Of a stretch of DNA of 64,000 nt, positions 11,597-21,778 are shown in pieces. The stretch is from positions 186,001 to 250,000 of the forward strand of contig JNEU01001031.1 in assembly GCA_000697475.1 (NCBI GenBank). Direction: 5' to 3'. The position numbers and the translations under genes are program-made. This stretch comes from Lichtheimia corymbifera B2541. Taxonomy: Eukaryota > Mucoromycota > Mucoromycetes > Mucorales > Lichtheimiaceae. The notes beneath the pieces were generated by a model. That model had not been told where the DNA came from. It ran no database searches and saw only the letters and a program-made list of their open reading frames with translations. How positions within the stretch are numbered: position 1 is the first letter of the stretch; the number at the start of each line of letters is the position of its first letter.

Positions 11597-12059
11597 AGTC
11601 GAGCAATCGATTTAAATGAAGCAAGGGAGAGAAAGAAGGGTGTGTGAGTGTTATGATTCAATCCAAAAAAGTTCTAATTGTAGTAAATACTACGCTAGGT
11701 AGTACGATATTACCTACCACAAAGAACAAGTCTTATGCATTGGCTGCGTGATATCGGATATTTACAAGGTCAATTCCCACGATCTTGAAAACTCGGGAAC
11801 CTTCGTGCCAAATTTCTTCATCCCAGAACAGCATTATATATGCGTCACCGAAGAGGTACATAAAGACGACAATTACGATTATGATGAGGATTGAGGATTT
11901 AGGGTGAGCGCGATACATTTTATGGCAATGACGATAATAGCGACAATATCACAAACAAGCACAGATTCAAGATGCTGCTTGACTAATCCCCCTATGTAGT
12001 ATGTCTCGTTGGCATTTAAAAGAAGCTTTCAAGATCCCATCCGTATACATACCACCATC
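11597..12059 (-). other. Possible small membrane protein ORF at 11733-11918
   Basis: A 61-codon minus-strand frame (11918-11733) encodes a hydrophobic helix (ILIIIVIVVFMYLF) followed by an acidic, amphipathic tail. It is not recognised and could be one exon of a larger gene or a chance ORF. Nothing else is seen in this stretch. Confidence 0.3.
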
Positions 12060-12250
12060 CTCTGCCCATCATGATCTTGAAACTTGCACACAAGGTGCCC
12101 TGGACAGCCCCCGCACAACTTTGTTCTATAACAGAGCCCACGTTTCATTGTGAAGTTTTGAAATACAGGCACCTTTATGTTTTACATATGCTGAAAGCGT
12201 GATGCTATATGACAGGTACTCTTTGTTCATTGTCAATCTCCTCTCTCATA
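12060..12250. repeat. Repeat family copy B: right half of the core
   Basis: This matches copy A 1740-1910 in the same orientation (TTGAAACTTGCACACAAGGTG, CCCACGTTTCATTGT, TTTACATATGCTG, TTTGTTCATTGTCAA). It lies upstream of the flank at 12600-13482 in the same order as in copy A, so the two loci share one layout. The left half of the core is missing here. Confidence 0.7.
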
Positions 12251-12599
12251 TTAGAGGCAAGATGGAGAAGGACTTGATGGTGCCACGAAGCCCAGGGGCA
12301 CGAGTTGAAGGGTCCGATCCTATTGGCGGAGACATGCATGATGAATCCTTACCCTGTCTGCCTATAGTAAAGCCCGCGCATGATAACCGTATGGAATCTA
12401 TTCCAAGCTAACCTTGACATGGTAAGTAAGTTAAAAATGATCAGTGCATCCCGCAAGTATTTTGTGTGCAAGTATGTAAGGGGCAATGGTATTGTTTTCT
12501 CCAGGGTTCGTATTCATAAAGGCTATACTACATATAATACAAGATAGGTACAACTGCTATGGGTTTATTATCGTTGAATACACAAGCGTCTATTTAAAC

Positions 12600-13482
12600 C
12601 TATGTGTAATCCTGAGAATTATCACAGCTATCATCCATTATCCGCATACGAGAAAGGAAGTGTTGACGAAAGAACAAAAGCGTCTCGATACAATGGTATG
12701 GATGATCCAATATCACTTTTCCGCCTTTCAAATTTCTATCCTTCTTCTCATTCCAGAAACCAACCAGTGGATCACGGTGAGTCAGTGGGTATCTTTGTGT
12801 CATTGTATTCTTGGTTGCTGCGGTCGTAAGCATCTTTATTCATGATTGCTGTGTGTGCCTTGACTCTCATTCTTGAAGATATAAGCCCTCGCACTATGGT
12901 AATTCACTGTAGCACCCACGTAACATGGTCGATCCTTCCTGCTGACGAGGTACCAAGTAACCAACACGAATTTTAGAATCACCTATCACTGTCTTTGATT
13001 GCATCCACCCATCCATCCATAACCATTGCAAGTCCCAAAATGTTGATAGAAAGAACTCCAGTAATCGTTTCCTTTTCATTCAGCTGCTGGTCAATCACTT
13101 GCTTAGTCATTTTCTCTCGCAGTTCAACGAAGTGGAGAATGTTTGTAACATGAAGTGAGGTTGATGGCTGATATGGCATCACCCATAGGGATACCGTATG
13201 TATTAGATCATGTTGCTATGTGTATATAAAACTGGGTCTATACAATGGCTATCTGTTGTCCATGTGGAAATGGCTGCAAGACAAGTTGCTGCAAGTAACT
13301 TGAGATGATAGCAACAGCTGCCACGTCCGGTTGAAACAGAGGAGTGTGCAAGAGCGTGTGTTGCAGTAGAGTGACAAGGCTGTGAACGCTGTTTGATACA
13401 ATGGCGCAAAGACATTGCTAATAGCAACTGCTGGAATGAATGCTGTTACGTTTGATCGTCGTAAAGGAGCGTGCAAGAGAGC
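12600..13482. repeat. Repeat family copy B: flank
   Basis: This is a diverged, collinear relative of 2560-3480 in copy A. Shared features include TTTCAAATTTCTAT, CATTGTATTCTTGGTTGCTGC, GATCCTTCCTGCTGA and a Cys/Gln-rich-looking inner segment. Open frames on both strands are not protein-like. It runs directly into the left arm of the large inverted repeat. The 350 bp between 12250 and 12600 contain nothing else I recognise. Confidence 0.65.
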
Positions 13483-14469
13483 GTGTAGTGTCAAGAGACG
13501 CGTGTGTTGTAGTAGGCAGTGTCCACGCCATGGACTTGCCATTCAGTCAAAGACAATCGGATCAAGGCAGTTGCAGGATCGACATGATGGGGCGAAGCAG
13601 CACAATCGTTCGCAGGTTGCAGTTGTACTTGAATGCATCAACGGTTGAGATTGGGAAGAAGAGGGAAATAAAGTGGGAGTGGAAGAGGTGAAAAATTAAA
13701 TCTGTCAGGCAGTCAGACATATCTATATACACTGATATCAATGCATGATATTGGGATTGCCTGTCTCGAACCGCAAACTTTCACACAATATGCTCTAGGA
13801 CATGCTGAACAACTTTGTCTTAATAAAGAACCCACACTTCATTTAAAAATTTCGAAAGGGAGAGCATAATGGGGGGTTTACTATGATGGGCGGAAATTGG
13901 GAAAGCGCCGGATTTATGAAAAAGTCATTTAGTATGTAGTTTCTTGGGATTCCCCATTTCGCACTTGAAACTTGGTCAGAAGGTACTCTGGGACATGCTG
14001 ATCAACTTCATTCATTTAAAAACCGCATGGTTCATTATGAACATTTTGAATGCCGGTCAGCCCAAATTTAGGGAAAAGTAGGGTCGGCGCTCCTACTCCC
14101 CGAGATCGCCCACCTCGAACCTGAAACTTTCACACAACATCCTTTCCACTACGCCGAGCAATTTCGTTCTCATAAAGTCCCCAGAGTTCATTATGAAAAC
14201 ATTAAATGTGGGAGAGACGACGAATGGATGGTAACATGAAAAGTGTGTACGCGCCGTGCGCGCCGATATTGCTGGTGGGGACGTCGAAACTTGGTCAGGA
14301 GGTGCTCTCGGTCATGCTGATCAACATCGTTCTCATAAAGCCTCTATACACCAATATGGATGTTTGGAGATACAGGCACCTTTATGCTTTTACTATGGTG
14401 TAAGTGTAATGCTATATGACAAGTGGTATTTGTTCATTGTAAAGTATCATGCAAATGGGCTGTGTTGCA

Positions 14470-15060
14470 CAAAGAAGTCCGTCTGCATCTTCGGCTCTAT
14501 CGGGGTCTACCTACTTGACAATGAACAAAGACTACTTGTCATATAGGATCACGCTTACAGCATATGTAAAACATAAAGGTGCCTGTATCTCAAAACTTTA
14601 CAATGAAACGCGGGCTCTTCAATCGAACAAAGTTGCGCGGCGGGGTGAAGCGCACCTTGTGTGCAAGTTTCACGATCGCCGTGGCCATTCTCAAATTCAC
14701 CCAATGTCACCACCAGCCTCGTCGAAAAAAATTCAAGAGGTCGACCGGATCTACTTTGGCTGGTGGTGACATTGGGTGAATCTGAGAATGGCCACGACGA
14801 TCGTGAAACTTGCACACAAGGTGCGCTCGACCCCGACGAGCAACTTTGTTCGATTGAAGACCCCACGTTTCATTGCAAAGTTTAGAGATACAGGCACCTT
14901 TATGTTTTTACATATGCTGTAAGCGTGATCCTATATGTTAGGTGGTCTTTGTTGATTGTCAAGTATCATGCAAATGAGCTGTGTTGCACAAAGAAGTCCG
15001 TCTGCATCTTCGGCTCTATCGGGGTCTACCTAGTTGACAATGAACAAACACCACTCTCCA
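14470..15060. repeat. Core palindrome at the centre of copy B
   Basis: The inner arms AATGTCACCACCAGCC (14703-14718) and complement (14758-14773) surround a 39-nt loop. Outer arms include CACAAAGAAGTCCGTCTGCATC and CAATGAACAAA on both sides. It is homologous to copy A 1391-1960, but the loop is in the opposite orientation. Confidence 0.8.
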
Positions 15061-15341
15061 TATAGCATTACGCGTACAGCATAGTAAAAACATAAAGACA
15101 GCTGTATCTCCAAGCATCCATATTGGTGTATAGAGGCTTTATGAGAACGATGTTGATCAGCATGACCGAGAGCACCTCCTGACCAAGTTTCGACGTCCCC
15201 ACCAGCAATATCGGCGCGCACGGCGCGTACACACTTTTCATGTTACCATCCATTCGTCGTCTCTCCTACATTTAATGTTTTCATAATGGACTCTGGGGAC
15301 TTTATGAGAACGAAATTGCTCGGCGTGGTCGAAAGGGTGTT

Positions 15342-16039
15342 GTGTGAAAGTTTCAGGTTCGAGGTGGGCGATCTCGGGGAGTAGGAGCGCCGACCCTACT
15401 TTTCCCTAAATTTGGGCTGACCGGCATTCAAAATGTTCATAATGAACCATGCGGTTTTTAAATGAATGAAGTTGATCAGCATGTCCCAGAGTACCTTCTG
15501 ACCAAGTTTCAAGTGCGAAATGGGGAATCCCAAGAAACTACATACTAAATGACTTTTTCATAAATCCGGCGCTTTCCCAATTTCCGCCCATCATAGTAAA
15601 CCCCCCATTATGCTCTCCCTTTCGAAATTTTTAAATGAAGTGTGGGTTCTTTATTAAGACAAAGTTGTTCAGCATGTCCTAGAGCATATTGTGTGAAAGT
15701 TTCAGGTTCGAGGTGGGCGATCTCGGGGAGTAGGAGCGCCGACCCTACTTTTCCCTAAATTTGGGCTGACCGGCATTCAAAATGTTCATAATGAACCATG
15801 CGGTTTTTAAATGAATGAAGTTGATCAGCATGTCCCAGAGTACCTTCTGACCAAGTTTCAAGTGCGAAATGGGGAATCCCAATTACCTACATAGTAATTG
15901 ACTTTTTCATAAATCCGGCGCTTTCCCAATTTCCGCCCATCATAGTAAACCCCCCATTATGCTCTCCCTTTCGAAATTTTTAAATGAAGTGTGGGTTCTT
16001 TATTAAGACAAAGTTGTTCAGCATGTCCTAGAGCATATT
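15342..16039. repeat. 349-bp tandem duplication in the right arm
   Basis: Two adjacent copies (15342-15690, 15691-16039) are almost identical. They differ mainly around AAGAAACTACATACTAAAT in copy 1 versus AATTACCTACATAGTAATT in copy 2. The single left-arm equivalent matches copy 1. The unit spans two modules, close to the summed two-module period (about 357 bp) in copy A. Confidence 0.85.
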
Positions 16040-16343
16040 GTGTGAAAGTTTGCGGTTCGAGACAGGCAATCCCAATATCATGCATTGATATCAGTGTATA
16101 TAGATATGTCTGACTGCCTGACAGATTTAATTTTTCACCTCTTCCACTCCCACTTTATTTCCCTCTTCTTCCCAATCTCAACCGTTGATGCATTCAAGTA
16201 CAACTGCAACCTGCGAACGATTGTGCTGCTTCGCCCCATCATGTCGATCCTGCAACTGCCTTGATCCGATTGTCTTTGACTGAATGGCAAGTCCATGGCG
16301 TGGACACTGCCTACTACAACACACGCGTCTCTTGACACTACAC

Positions 16344-18178
16344 ACCAGTTGGCTCGTTTGGTGTTTTGTTTCAGCGCAACTACACTACACCATGGTTTTC
16401 AGTTTCCAGTAACCAACACCAAAGGTTCTTTATGTATATGGAAAAGGCAAGTGCAATGAAACAAAACAATGAAAAAGGCGTTTGTTGTATAGGTGTCCTA
16501 ATAACGAACGATAGGTTTATGGTCAGGCAATGCAACTTTGGGCATCATCATCTCTTTGGGTTCGACTCCCAACTTGTACCTTTTGACCATCTGACATTAT
16601 CAGTGCGCAAGATGCTCCTCTCGTGATATATATATATATATATTGAAGGGTTGGGATGATGGTGGACCATCCTTTCTTTGTTGGAGAAGGTGAATGAGAA
16701 CAGCTATGGCTCCCTAGGGATTGTGATAGCGACTTCCTTGTCATGATCGACCAGATTTCCTTGTGTGATGCGTGCAGTGCTTGCTCAAAAGAGATCGGAC
16801 CAGCAGATTTGGTGTAGCTAGCTTCATTATCAAGTTCTTTCTTTTCGGAAATCTGTAGACACAATAAACTACACGCTTTATTATAGCCAAATGAAGCATA
16901 CATGATTCTCGTCAGCCTATGTACCTTTTCGTCGCATGCTTATAGTCTATGTTTACCTTTTTTTTGCGAACATGCTTTTGTTGGAAAGCACACAGGTTCT
17001 CAGGGACTACCAATGGCCAAACTCAATTTTGACAAGTGTCAGAAATGGTAGCAACCGATGTTAGGTGACTAAAATGGCATCTCAAAGCGTAGCATGTCTT
17101 GGCGATATGTTCAAGTGATCCATGAACCAGGGTAGTGGTAAATGATAGTGTAGTAGAGCGTACAGCTTTGTTTATCCAGATGATACATCGTAGCAGCAGT
17201 GGTGCTGTAAGGACTCTGCAATGCAAAACCCTGATGTTGGTCATTGTTGCGTTTCCTGATGACATTATTACTGCACTGTGTAAGGCGCAATATATAGCTG
17301 CATATCTACATTTAGGGTCGACAGTGAGACCCAAAGAATGATAAAGAGTAAACAGAGTTAATGCGTTTTTATCTCTCAATGTCTCCTTTGTGCCATCTCC
17401 TTTTTTGGTGGGGGCAGTAAAGCTCCTAGCAACATGATGACGTTAGGCAACGAAGATCGTATACAAAAACTTTAGGCTTGCATTGTGATCACCATGTGGA
17501 AAGAGAAAACGTATGTGGATGATGGGGGAGGAGGAGCTAATTATGGGGGGAGGGGAAGTAACAAGAGCCAAGACAACAACAATATGTCATGTGTGTTTGT
17601 ATATCATCTTGACTCGCGTGGTCAACCATGCAGCATCCTAAATGTGCTATGCTTGGGGAACATTCTTTACCTCTCCGTTTTTGCCGTTCTAAATAAAACA
17701 TAATGGATTTGCATTAATGTATTTTTGGATACGTGATGATGAGGATATCGTGCAGCAATATGCATAGAGCGTCTAAACTCTAACGCGCACTATTGTCTCC
17801 GCGCACTTGGTGTGCAATGTGATGTATGCTATGCAGAATATATATGGAAGGCAGAGCAGCTATATATGTGCTTGCATATGAATGCTAAGGGTGTAGATCA
17901 TTTATTGCGCGCGCGTCTTTTTCATTATTGTGGTGACGATCCTAGAGAATGCTATATACGTTTATTACAAGATTAAAGTAAGCTTTGTTGACAGAAAAGC
18001 TATCGCTTTATTTTTAGTTACAAGCATCTCCTGCGATGATGTTATATGCGGGGACAGCAGGCGTGTTTGTGAGGGGGCATCAGCAAAAGCAATGATGTGC
18101 TAGCTAGGGGGTCACCTGAATCGGCTCGCTAGTGGGAGGTGTACCGAGCGAGGGGGGAGACTAAAAATAAGTCGACAA
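16344..18178. other. Gene-poor stretch; possible small minus-strand gene near 16505-16985
   Basis: Two minus-strand pieces look protein-like: an exon-like segment 16855-16700 (ISEKKELDNEASYTKSAG...) preceded by a cag acceptor, and a terminal segment ending at about 16508 (VKRYKLGVEPKEMMMPK). I could not join them in frame with standard splice sites and do not recognise them. A TA microsatellite lies at 16626-16643. From 17000 to 18178 nothing is recognised. Confidence 0.3.
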
Positions 18179-18179
18179 G

Positions 18180-18192
18180 ATATATATATATA
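18180..18192 (+). promoter_or_regulatory. TATA box of the C2H2 gene
   Basis: An ATATATATATATA run lies about 90 bp upstream of the chosen ATG at 18279. It supports transcription starting near 18210 and so the downstream ATG rather than the in-frame ATG at 18201. Confidence 0.5.
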
Positions 18193-18278
18193 AGCATGCG
18201 ATGAAGATCTTGATTCCCCATAAATCACAGACACACAGATCACATCAAACAACAAGTACTACTACTACTACTACTACA

Positions 18279-19157
18279 ATGACATCCTATTCACAAGACC
18301 CTTTCATGTCGTGCTGGGAACAACAGACTTCTCTTCCTTTTGATGATGCATTACTTTCAGCTGTTACCACGAGCGAATATGATTACTTTATTCCGCAAGA
18401 CAATAACAACTCGATCTTTACGCATGCAGATGCATCTGCTGAGTTTTATCCAAGTCCCATTTACAGCCCTATTGCTGATGGAAGCGAATTTTCAACCACG
18501 ACGTCTTCGTTAATGCCACCTTCCCCACCACCTCCTCCAGCTGCTGTCAACATGTTAGACCCTTATTGTGCAACCAGTGCTTGTTCCCCTACTTCTTTTG
18601 GTTGCCCTGATACCAGCTCCCATTTTTATCCACCACCACCCATCCCACCCATGACGCTGCAGGCAGCTTATGATCAACAACAACAACAAGTAGCCATGCC
18701 AACAACAACAGCACCCATTTTATCCACACCACCTTCACCTAAGCGTTACCGTAGTAGTAAAAGATCAACCAAAAAACAGCAACAACAAAAGCGTGTTACA
18801 AAGCAAAATGTCACCGGAACGTATCATTGTCAACATCCAGGTTGTGGCAAAACATTTACACGTCCATACAATTTGACATCCCATATGCGTACCCATACCT
18901 CCGAACGACCTTATGCATGTTCCCATTGTGGACGGCGATTTGCACGTCAACATGATCGCAACCGACACGAGAAATTGCATTGGAATATCAAGCCTTATGT
19001 TTGTTCCAATTGTTCCAAACCATTTGCCCGTATGGATGCGCTCAATCGTCATCTCAAGGTAGAGAATGGATGTGGGAGTGCTGTTGCTGCTGTTGCTGCT
19101 GCAGCATCATTTATGGTCACACATGGCGGTGCCATCTTTTCCCATGGCCTTGCATAA
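18279..19157 (+). CDS. C2H2 zinc-finger transcription factor
   Basis: A 292-aa intronless DNA-binding protein. The N-terminal two thirds are disordered and rich in Ser, Thr, Pro and Gln, as in activation regions. A basic stretch ([18 protein letters not shown]) precedes three tandem fingers: [12 protein letters not shown]...H-x3-[11 protein letters not shown]...H-x3-H, and [10 protein letters not shown]...H-x5-C. The third is a C2HC variant, as found in the last finger of some fungal regulators. Linkers between the fingers (TSERPY, NIKPY) are the classical type. The start at 18279 follows an ACT repeat; an upstream in-frame ATG at 18201 would only add Thr-rich sequence. An AATAAA-like signal is near 19252. 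The target is unknown. Confidence 0.85.
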   Translation: MTSYSQDPFMSCWEQQTSLPFDDALLSAVTTSEYDYFIPQDNNNSIFTHADASAEFYPSPIYSPIADGSEFSTTTSSLMPPSPPPPPAAVNMLDPYCATSACSPTSFGCPDTSSHFYPPPPIPPMTLQAAYDQQQQQVAMPTTTAPILSTPPSPKRYRSSKRSTKKQQQQKRVTKQNVTGTYHCQHPGCGKTFTRPYNLTSHMRTHTSERPYACSHCGRRFARQHDRNRHEKLHWNIKPYVCSNCSKPFARMDALNRHLKVENGCGSAVAAVAAAASFMVTHGGAIFSHGLA

Positions 19158-19628
19158 AAAGAAAGCGAGATGATCTTTTGTTGTGTTTTGTTTATGCCCC
19201 TCCTTCCTTCTTCCAATGTAACCATATTGCCATTTTGCAAGTTTATGTACATAATAAAAAGAGAACAAATGCTTGCTATGAATTCACCTTTATAATGAGA
19301 TAAAGACAATTTGACTACGGAGCGAGAAAAGTATGCGAGAGAGAGAGAGAGAGAGATAAAAGTAAAAAGAAAACTGGATGAGTGCGATATGTAGGAGAGG
19401 GGGAAACGATAAAGGGGTGGTGAGTGAGGAATATGATAATGAAGATTACAGAGAGTAAAATAGAGAGAGATGAAATGGAGACAGATGGGTCGGAGCGTGT
19501 TGTGTGTATATATGAGAGTTGTTGTTGTTGAGAAGATATATGATGATGATGGCGCGGGAAACAAAGAAGATAAGGGGGAGGAGGAGGAGGAACGTTGTGT
19601 GTAGTTGTGGTGGCGGTGGTGGTCCTCT
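19158..19628. other. Intergenic 3' regions with GA microsatellite
   Basis: This is the space between two convergent genes. It contains a (GA)n run at about 19337-19356 and purine-rich sequence. Long minus-strand frames here are low-complexity read-through and are not called. Confidence 0.6.
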
Positions 19629-20315
19629 TTAAGCTGGTTCTTGCCAAGTATGATTATGAGTCCAAGGCATTTGTCTAGCCCACAAGGAATAGCCATCATC
19701 CATATTTCCTCCATAATGAGTAGTGATATTATCATCCCAAGCCTTCCAACTTCCAGTCCAGTTGCGCATGAATTGGAGGAAACGTAATTTCTCTTCTTCG
19801 GTAATGACCATTGGATCATCCTTTGGAGGTGTGATAGAACGAGGTGTTGGGACAGGGCTAGTGATGGCAGTAGTGGAGGAGGAGGATGGTGGTGGAGCTG
19901 GTACAATGGATCGTGGAGCAGGTGTTGCTGACATGGGTCGAGTAGTTGTTGTAGGTGGTGATCGTCGAATATTGGTTGTTTTTTGATCGTAACTCTTTGG
20001 CCTTGGCGAGGTGCGTTTTCTAGAACCAGCAACAACATTTGTACTACCTGGCATTCCACCAATGACGCCAACTGCACCTCCATCCACCTTGGGTACAAGA
20101 GCCTTGAGTCGTTCAATTTCTTGCTGATAATTGATGGAGGAATTCATGCCTGCAAATGGATCATCACCATGGCTATCTGGAGTTAAAAGTGGTTGCTGTT
20201 GTTGTTGTTGTTGTTGTTGTCTACGGCGATCGTCTTCCGGCGTCGGTAAAACAAGAGGTTTCTTGGGAGCTCGTGGACGATCCAGTATTGGTTTGTTTGA
20301 TTTTTGTTGAGCCAT
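19629..20315 (-). CDS. Unknown protein, Pro/Ser/Gln-rich with Trp-rich C-terminus
   Basis: A 228-aa intronless product that I do not recognise. The start at 20315 (MAQQKSNKPILDRPRAPKK) follows a purine-rich leader; a longer in-frame start at 20441 adds His/Thr-rich sequence that looks like 5' UTR. Residues about 27-37 are an Arg/Gln tract. Next come an INYQQEIERLKALVPKV helix, then a long Ser/Thr/Pro linker. The last 55 residues are compact and look folded: EEEKLRFLQFMRNWTGSWK, then a Trp- and Asn-rich end with WARQMPWTHNHTW. That end is the part most likely to be conserved. A regulatory or adaptor role is only a guess. Confidence 0.7.
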   Translation of the reverse strand: MAQQKSNKPILDRPRAPKKPLVLPTPEDDRRRQQQQQQQQQPLLTPDSHGDDPFAGMNSSINYQQEIERLKALVPKVDGGAVGVIGGMPGSTNVVAGSRKRTSPRPKSYDQKTTNIRRSPPTTTTRPMSATPAPRSIVPAPPPSSSSTTAITSPVPTPRSITPPKDDPMVITEEEKLRFLQFMRNWTGSWKAWDDNITTHYGGNMDDGYSLWARQMPWTHNHTWQEPA

Positions 20316-20752
20316 GTGGATGTGTGTTGGATGGTGAGGATGTGTGCGTGTATAGAAGAAAGCGGAAGACAAAAGGGGAGGAGGTTTTATATATATACAA
20401 TACTTGTGGATAGAAGAGAGTAACTGATTGAATGGAGACAATGAGAGAAAAACAATAACAGAGTGGGTGAACAGTAGTTGAAGACTGGAATGACTTTCTC
20501 AACAGTAGAGGAATAGTTATACAGACATGATCAGAATCTGGGGGGCAAAGTAAAGGTATGAAGAAGGAAGAAACACCAACAATTCCCCAGGACTTCAAGC
20601 CACTCGTACTCGTCGTCGTCGTTCACTGCTTGGCGGGCGGAGTCTATCACCAATGCTTCCTACGTACCATATCACAGTCAACTCTCTCATTGCCAAACCC
20701 CCACCCCCACTCCATTGCTACTAACCTCGGATGGATAGATACAATCACATGA

Positions 20753-21313
20753 TCATATCCTTCTACGCTTCTTGGGTGTATTTGATGTTGTTGTTGTTGT
20801 TGTTGTCGACGATGATATGGATGAACTCTCTTTGGGTAAAGAAGGACCAATAATTGTCGTAGTCGCCCCTGTAAACGATGATGATGGCTCTTGTTTTCTT
20901 TGACGTCGATCTTTGCGCTTATTGTTGGATACTCGTTGTGTCACGCTATAACGTCGTTCCTGGAGTTTGCCACGAAGATCATCCACGGTCTCATATTCGG
21001 GTGCATATGAAACCCTGAGCAAGTTGGAAAAGAAGGGTTTGTCATCAAGTGTCCTCTTGGCTATCCGTGCAGCTGCTGTCGTTGCAAACTGTATCCACAC
21101 CACATCGCAATAGTTGGTTGCACTCGTGTGATCGTCTAACAAGCGATGACTTTGAACAGGTCCAAACGACGAGCAAAGCTTCAATAGATTCTCCACCAAT
21201 CCAAGAGCAGGTACGTTCTCCACAATCAGATAACGAGATTCTTGTGCAATCGTGTATACTTTGACAGCCCTTGGTGTCTTTGGATCTCGGTACTCGGGTC
21301 GATTGGTTGCCAT
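20753..21313 (-). CDS. RBM48: RBM48-like RNA-binding protein
   Basis: A 186-aa intronless protein of the RBM48 family, whose members act with ARMC7 in splicing of U12-type (minor) introns. The diagnostic N-terminus is present: RPEYRDPKTPRAVKVYTI, then an RRM-like fold (SRYLIVENVPALGLVENLL, DVVWIQFATTAAARIAKR, FFSNLLRVSYAPEYETVDD). The short C-terminal tail is basic and Ser/Thr-rich with a terminal KKRRRI, a plausible nuclear signal. The tail is shorter than in animals. It is divergently arranged with the SYLF-SH3 gene across 465 bp. Confidence 0.88.
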   Translation of the reverse strand: MATNRPEYRDPKTPRAVKVYTIAQESRYLIVENVPALGLVENLLKLCSSFGPVQSHRLLDDHTSATNYCDVVWIQFATTAAARIAKRTLDDKPFFSNLLRVSYAPEYETVDDLRGKLQERRYSVTQRVSNNKRKDRRQRKQEPSSSFTGATTTIIGPSLPKESSSISSSTTTTTTTSNTPKKRRRI

Positions 21314-21778
21314 GGTCTACGCAGGAAAAAGGGTGTCGGCGTTTTTTGTCTTGATTAACATCCATGTGATTCCCACCTTTCCCTCTTTGTTGTCTGTAGT
21401 GGCAATATCCCAATGGAGACGCTCCCTTCAAGATGCAGCAATTGGATCATATGCTCTGATATTTATAGGCATTATTCATTGGCAATAAATGTAGATTGTA
21501 TCTTGGCTTAATGTCGAGTAGTAACAAAACTTGATCCTCCCATTATTGCGACCCTTTATAGATCTTGGTATAAGCATGTGAGAGAGTTATTGTATACATT
21601 GACTATGGGACATAATTGAATCAAATTACGTGGATCGGCGTGTTTCCGAGAATAGAGGGAGGGGCTGAAGGAATACGTGTAACGCTTGAATTCTTGGCAG
21701 GTGACGGCAAATGATTAAATATGCAGCTGGACGTTTGAGCGCCACTTTCTTTTTTATTCCCTCGCATATACAGAAACT
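21314..21778. promoter_or_regulatory. Shared promoter region of RBM48 and SYLF-SH3 genes
   Basis: This is the 465-bp divergent intergenic space between two start codons. No long ORF or repeat is seen. It contains several AT-rich stretches, but I cannot assign specific sites. Confidence 0.45.

Larger units (their letters stand above)
13483..16343. repeat. Large near-perfect inverted repeat (foldback), copy B
   Basis: The left arm runs from 13483 to about 14737 and reappears reverse-complemented down to 16343 (GTGTAGTGTCAAGAGACG at the left edge pairs with the complement ending at 16343). The right arm is longer only because 349 bp are tandemly duplicated (15342-15690 and 15691-16039). Removing 349 bp puts the symmetry axis at 14738, the middle of the central loop (14719-14757). 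Each arm contains the same GCTGATCAAC modules seen in copy A. No transposase-like ORF is present. Protein-like frames on opposite strands, such as 13440-13691 and 16338-16135, are mirror images of each other. Confidence 0.88.

Noticed and set aside
13440..13691. Plus-strand frame repeated at 16338-16135 on the minus strand
   Set aside because: It is the mirror image produced by the large inverted repeat, not two copies of a gene.
16545..16580. GGGTTCGACTCCC resembling a tRNA T-loop/B box
   Set aside because: There is no A box at the right distance and no acceptor stem or anticodon arm can be formed.
19049..20116. 355-codon minus-strand frame between the C2H2 gene and the Trp-rich protein gene
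   Set aside because: It is out of frame with the Trp-rich protein gene and reads low-complexity, purine-rich non-coding sequence.
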